Shown in pieces: positions 60,797 through 64,000 of a stretch of DNA of 64,000 nucleotides. The stretch is from Moorena sp. SIOASIH. Lineage in GTDB: Bacteria > Cyanobacteriota > Cyanobacteriia > Cyanobacteriales > Coleofasciculaceae. How positions within the stretch are numbered: position 1 is the stretch's first letter; every line of letters starts with the position of its first letter. The DNA lies in NCBI RefSeq assembly GCF_010671925.1, contig NZ_JAAHIH010000001.1, forward strand, positions 1,369,053-1,433,052, in the 5' to 3' direction. Position numbers and translations under genes: made by a program. A model generated the notes under the pieces. It was not told the origin of the DNA and made no database searches. It worked only from the letters and a program-made list of their open reading frames with translations.

Positions 60797-62811
60797 CCCT
60801 CAATCGTAGCCATCAAAATGTTAACTAGGGGATGGTCTATAGCTTCCTTAAATGCTTCTACTCCTCCAGCTTTCAAAGCATTGATTACCTTAGGTTTTAG
60901 AATTGGGTTATTCTTTATTTCCTCAGCAGCCGTGGCTACAACTTTTAACTTTTCTATTTCAGTAGTAGTTGGATTATTCTGGGATAATTGCTCCAAAAGT
61001 TGCTGGATTTTAGCTGCTGCTTCCGTTAGGTTTTTGTTAGGTGCTTCGTGAATATTTTGGTTAGCAAAACCTTTCTGATGACTACCAGATGCAGCTGTGT
61101 CAACATAGCTTCCAATGTTAATATTGGCACCGCGCTGGTCATATTTAGTAGTTTCTTGATCTGCCATTGTTTCAACAATTCCTATTAATTTAGTGTTGTC
61201 TTTACGTATAGTTTTTATTTTTTTATTATCAGACTTTGTTTGTTTATATAAACGCTTTATTTCTCTATCTTTAGCTTCTAAAGTTGGCTTGTATTTTGCC
61301 CAAAATTTTCGCTCGTATTCCGCTTCATCAACCTTTTCAGGGACTTTGACACGAATAACAAAAGCACCGTCACCTTTATTTTCGATTGTCTCTATGACTT
61401 CTAGATCCTCTGTATAGCTTTCCACTCGAAGCTCCTGAAAAGTTTTCAGAAAAGTCTGCCAGTCGATACCATCTTTAAAAATTAAATCGACAGTATTAGG
61501 AATTTTCTGAGCTAATTTAGCAAATTCCCCTGGTTCAAAATTTCTCTCTTGGTCAGCAGGACGACGTTGAGGGTCTCGATTATTTTGAGTGGGTAGTTTC
61601 ATGAAAATATAATCGCATTGAATTTTGATGAGTTTAGTAGTATTGCTTATTCCCCAATCTTCTATATATGCTCCTGTTAAGGTGGCTCCGGTTAAATCTG
61701 CTCCTTCTAGTAACGTTTGAACTAACTTAGCTCTCGATAACTTAGCATTTTCTAAGTTAGCTCGGTTTAAGTCTGTTCCAATGAAGCTAGCATCTTGTAG
61801 ATTAGCTCCCTTTAAATTAATACCTCTTAAGTCAAGGCGATCAAAGTTTTGATTTTGTCCCTCTCCAGTTATGAGTAATTGTCTAACGTTCTTATTTTGA
61901 AGGTAGCTTGTTCCTAGTCTAGCTTGGTCAAGCTTAGTAGTATTTTGCCAACAACTACGAGTGAGAGTAGCTTTTGTTAAATCTGTACTGTTGAGGATAG
62001 CTCCCGTAAAATCGGCATCGGTTAGGTTAGCTTCGTAAAAACTGGTTCCTGCTGTAGCAACAAAACCAATCACAAGATTACGAATCCAAGCATTCTTGGG
62101 ATCGTCCTTTAGAGCACGCCAGCCCAAGTACATGGTAAGTAAAACGAAGGCTAAAGCTAAGGCTAAGGCTAAGGCTTCAGCTATGTCGAATGCTACAGCT
62201 GCAGCTTCCGCTCCAGCTACGGCTACTGCTTCGGCTACGGCTACCGCTATGGCTAGGGCTACGGATCCACCTAGAGCTTCGGCCATGGCGAAGGATCCAA
62301 CTACCGCTACAACTTCGACTACGGCCAAGGTTCCGGCTACAGCGAATGCTACAGCTACACCTCCGGCAAAGGGTACGGCTATAGCTGCGGCTACCGCTAC
62401 CGCTACGGCTAGGGCTACTGCTCCTTTGATATTTTGACGAATGATAACAGCAAATAAGACAACTATTACAATCAAAGCTATCCAGCTGTAAACTTGCTCT
62501 GCTACGCCGCTAGAGCGAACTATTAATACTACTAACGCCCCACCAAAGAAGGAGCACATTCCCGATAGTCCTGATGTGATCCATGAAAGCAACAGAAGAA
62601 CAATTACCAATCGTCTTTGTAATCCTGCCTTCGCTTTACAGAACTTAGTTCCTGTTAAAATAGCATTCTTAAAATTTGCCCCTCTAATATCAGCTTCACT
62701 AAAATCTGCTCCTGAAAGGTCTTCCTCCTGAAATGACTGACCTCTAAGATTTGCCCTGCGGAAATCCCTTTCTCCTGCTGCATACTTTTCCAGAACTTCA
62801 TTAGCTTTCAT
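60781..62811 (-). CDS. Pentapeptide-repeat membrane protein with Ala/Val-rich hydrophobic core
   Basis: 676 residues. An N-terminal pentapeptide stretch (about 15-60: ADFSEADIRGANFKNAIL) is followed by membrane helices (LVIVLLLLSWITSGLSG). Then comes an unusual low-complexity hydrophobic region (about 125-235) built of alternating Ala/Val/Leu such as ALAVAVAVAAAIAVPF and ALALALALAF. A second, longer pentapeptide domain (about 255-390: LRGINLKGANLQDASFIGTD) and a soluble tail with a coiled coil (about 500-545) follow. Near 560 is INIGSYVDTAASGSHQKGF, and the C-terminal helical module starts LTEAAAKIQQLLEQLSQ, which recurs in many cyanobacterial multidomain proteins. The function is unknown; a membrane scaffold or signalling adaptor is plausible. 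The Ala-rich DNA also gives a long meaningless frame on the plus strand. Confidence 0.85.
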   Translation of the reverse strand: MKANEVLEKYAAGERDFRRANLRGQSFQEEDLSGADFSEADIRGANFKNAILTGTKFCKAKAGLQRRLVIVLLLLSWITSGLSGMCSFFGGALVVLIVRSSGVAEQVYSWIALIVIVVLFAVIIRQNIKGAVALAVAVAVAAAIAVPFAGGVAVAFAVAGTLAVVEVVAVVGSFAMAEALGGSVALAIAVAVAEAVAVAGAEAAAVAFDIAEALALALALAFVLLTMYLGWRALKDDPKNAWIRNLVIGFVATAGTSFYEANLTDADFTGAILNSTDLTKATLTRSCWQNTTKLDQARLGTSYLQNKNVRQLLITGEGQNQNFDRLDLRGINLKGANLQDASFIGTDLNRANLENAKLSRAKLVQTLLEGADLTGATLTGAYIEDWGISNTTKLIKIQCDYIFMKLPTQNNRDPQRRPADQERNFEPGEFAKLAQKIPNTVDLIFKDGIDWQTFLKTFQELRVESYTEDLEVIETIENKGDGAFVIRVKVPEKVDEAEYERKFWAKYKPTLEAKDREIKRLYKQTKSDNKKIKTIRKDNTKLIGIVETMADQETTKYDQRGANINIGSYVDTAASGSHQKGFANQNIHEAPNKNLTEAAAKIQQLLEQLSQNNPTTTEIEKLKVVATAAEEIKNNPILKPKVINALKAGGVEAFKEAIDHPLVNILMATIEGWKEA

Positions 62812-63267
62812 CAGCCAGAATTATATATAGCGGTTTTTAATTATTAGGTTAGGTACTTTCGTTATGGATTAATGGCAACCGATAGCAGGAAATAGGAAAT
62901 AGATAAAAAACCTGAGGTGCTATCCGTTGCACATTTAATCTGCTAATTTTCTAACGGAAAGCGCACCTATGTACCTGATAGTTATGAAAAACGCTGTATA
63001 TAGGAAAGGGAACTGGGAGTAGAAAACAAAAATTATCACAATTCATTTGATTTTCAGGTAAATGCTGCCTCGCTTCTTATTTAAACTATTTAGATTTGGA
63101 ATGTCAACACACTTATTGCGGGAAAAGTCATGCAGCCAAGATGCAGAAGGAAATAGAGAAAAAAGAGCAATATTTTTTTTTAATAATAGAAAAAAACTCC
63201 TAATTTTCTTTGATAATAAAAAAACTCCTAGGTTTACATCATAGTAGGTACATAGCCTCTACTGATA

Positions 63268-63376
63268 ACCTTGCCGCCGTGCCACCGTTGCGATGCTCTT
63301 TTGGAGCCCCTAAAAGCGATTGGCCGTAGGCCACGCTACGCGATGAAGCAAAGCTTCCGCGCTTGTGCGATCGCAT
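63268..63376. repeat. HIP1-associated dispersed repeat, copy A
   Basis: Contains GCCACCGTTGCGATGCTC, TGGCCGTAGGCCACGCTACG and a GCGATCGC octamer, a type of interspersed cyanobacterial repeat. Copy B lies 260 bp downstream. Confidence 0.65.
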
Positions 63377-63529
63377 CTATACTAGAGAAGTTTAGTTATA
63401 GTGATTTACTATAATAAATAATTATTGTCAATATTTTAGAAATAATTCTTAATAAACCCTGCCTTATTGTGTTGATTAACCTACAGACTGTTTCGGATAG
63501 AGACTCAGGGATAGGTTGTTGTAGCTGAA

Positions 63530-63675
63530 GCCGACTCTACCGTTGCGATGCTCCGTTCGCGTAGCGTGGCCAACGGCCAAGCAGCCACTAAAAGCGATGC
63601 TCCTTTGGAGCCGCTACGCGATCGCGAAGCGTGACCTACGGTCAATCGCCTTTGGCTGCGCGTAGCGCATCGCAC
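63530..63675. repeat. HIP1-associated dispersed repeat, copy B
   Basis: Contains CTACCGTTGCGATGCTC, GTAGCGTGGCCAACGGCCA, CTACGCGATCGCGAAGCG and several short inverted repeats. Related to copy A and to the GTAGCGTGCG pair near 45323-45357. Confidence 0.65.
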
Positions 63676-63726
63676 CATTCCCTTGAAACCTTATTCTTTT
63701 ACTTCAGCAAAGCTGCCTTCGATACA

Positions 63727-63756
63727 CTTTTATTATCGGTATTCAACCGGACTTGA
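63727..63756 (+). repeat. 30-bp dispersed repeat, partner of 46371-46400
   Basis: CTTTTATTATCGGTATTCAA then CCGGACTTGA. One mismatch to the inverted copy 17 kb away. Confidence 0.8.
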
Positions 63757-63825
63757 GATGAATGCTTACAAGCAACTCAAGGAAATATTAACTTGCTATA
63801 CTTAAGTATAAATGAGGAAAAAATC

Positions 63826-64000
63826 GTGAACTCTATCCCTATCAAGCAATTTAAGACTAACATTCAAGACTTTATTAAACAAGTCATTAATCAACATACT
63901 CCCCTCAAAATCACCGATCCCAATCAGGGAGACTTTATTATTATTAGTGCCGAAGATTGGGAACAACAACAAGAAACATTGTATGTATTACAAAATAGCC
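63826..64000 (+). CDS. Phd/YefM-like antitoxin, 3' end outside the window
   Basis: 58 codons are open to the window edge from a GTG at 63826: VNSIPIKQFKTNIQDFIKQV ... PNQGDFIIISAEDWEQQQE. The layout (short N-terminal strand-helix, then a GDFIIISAEDWE strand) is that of Phd/YefM antitoxins, which bind operator DNA with the N-terminus and a toxin with the C-terminus. GAGGAAA lies nine bases upstream of the GTG. A RelE/YoeB-type toxin gene is expected just beyond the window. Confidence 0.75.
   Translation, partial: MNSIPIKQFKTNIQDFIKQVINQHTPLKITDPNQGDFIIISAEDWEQQQETLYVLQNS

Larger units (their letters stand above)
62812..63825. other. Intergenic region with HIP1-rich repeats
   Basis: About 1 kb without a convincing gene. 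The first half is AT-rich. The second holds two related repeat clusters (63268-63376 and 63530-63675) and the dispersed repeat at 63727-63756. A 60-codon frame at 63062-63244 is of low complexity and is not called. Confidence 0.55.

Noticed and set aside
62096..62437. 113-codon plus-strand frame rich in Lys-Ala and Ala-Thr dipeptides
   Set aside because: It is the antisense of the Ala/Val-rich tract of the pentapeptide-repeat gene, which has clear homologous domains on both sides.
63062..63244. 60-codon plus-strand frame
   Set aside because: Low-complexity Phe/Lys/Asn-rich translation in AT-rich intergenic DNA; no support.

Overview
The window reads as chromosomal DNA of a filamentous cyanobacterium. 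The evidence is HIP1 octamers (GCGATCGC), a System II cytochrome c maturation pair (ccs1 and ccdA), heptameric GTTCCCT-type repeats, and a large lipopeptide/polyketide locus built on fatty acyl-AMP ligases (FAAL). The style of the dispersed repeats and of the locus resembles Moorena/Lyngbya-type marine cyanobacteria; that placement is inference.

Layout. 1-1156 (minus): 5' part of a class III aminotransferase gene. 1157-43750 (plus): a biosynthetic locus made of three paralogous units in tandem. Each unit starts with the same decayed minus-strand DNA cytosine methyltransferase remnant, then a FAAL gene, and ends with an A-PCP-TE terminus followed by the 3' end of ccs1. Unit 1 (2660-8686) and unit 2 (9672-15845) are single FAAL-PCP-C-A-PCP-TE megasynthases. 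Unit 3 is a four-gene line: FAAL-acyl-CoA dehydrogenase-ACP (18603-22478), KS-AT-cMT-KR-ACP (22480-28323), KS-AT-DH-KR-ACP (28323-33989) and KS-AT-DH-KR-ACP-C-A-PCP-TE (33989-43750). The units are patchworks. Blocks of 1-2 kb are shared identically or nearly so, while substrate-selecting cores are exchanged: the FAAL core differs in unit 2 and the A-domain core differs in unit 1. Transposon debris sits before unit 3, including a nested IS630/MITE insertion and a second MITE that has separated the ancestral GTG start from the FAAL-ACAD gene.

How the genes may work together. Each FAAL activates a fatty acid and passes it to a carrier domain. Units 1 and 2 then condense it with one amino acid and release it. 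The pocket residues read basic-like in unit 1 and Asn-like in units 2 and 3. Unit 3 first desaturates the acyl-ACP (ACAD), extends it three times with malonyl units (one C-methylation, three ketoreductions, up to two dehydrations), then adds the Asn-like residue and releases it. The locus could therefore encode three related acyl-amino acid products. The TE of units 2 and 3 carries an internal duplication that may impair release.

43802-64000 is mostly housekeeping and accessory cyanobacterial content: ccs1, ccdA, an L,D-transpeptidase, mtnA and dxs (all minus); two sensor kinases, a DUF2079 membrane protein and an Hsp70-like protein (plus); a DUF5615/DUF433 toxin-antitoxin pair; a Uma2-type protein; an overlapping pair encoding a coiled-coil membrane protein and a pentapeptide-repeat membrane protein; and the start of a Phd/YefM-like antitoxin at the right edge. 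Intergenic regions are rich in short tandem and palindromic repeats. No rRNA, tRNA or CRISPR array was recognised.
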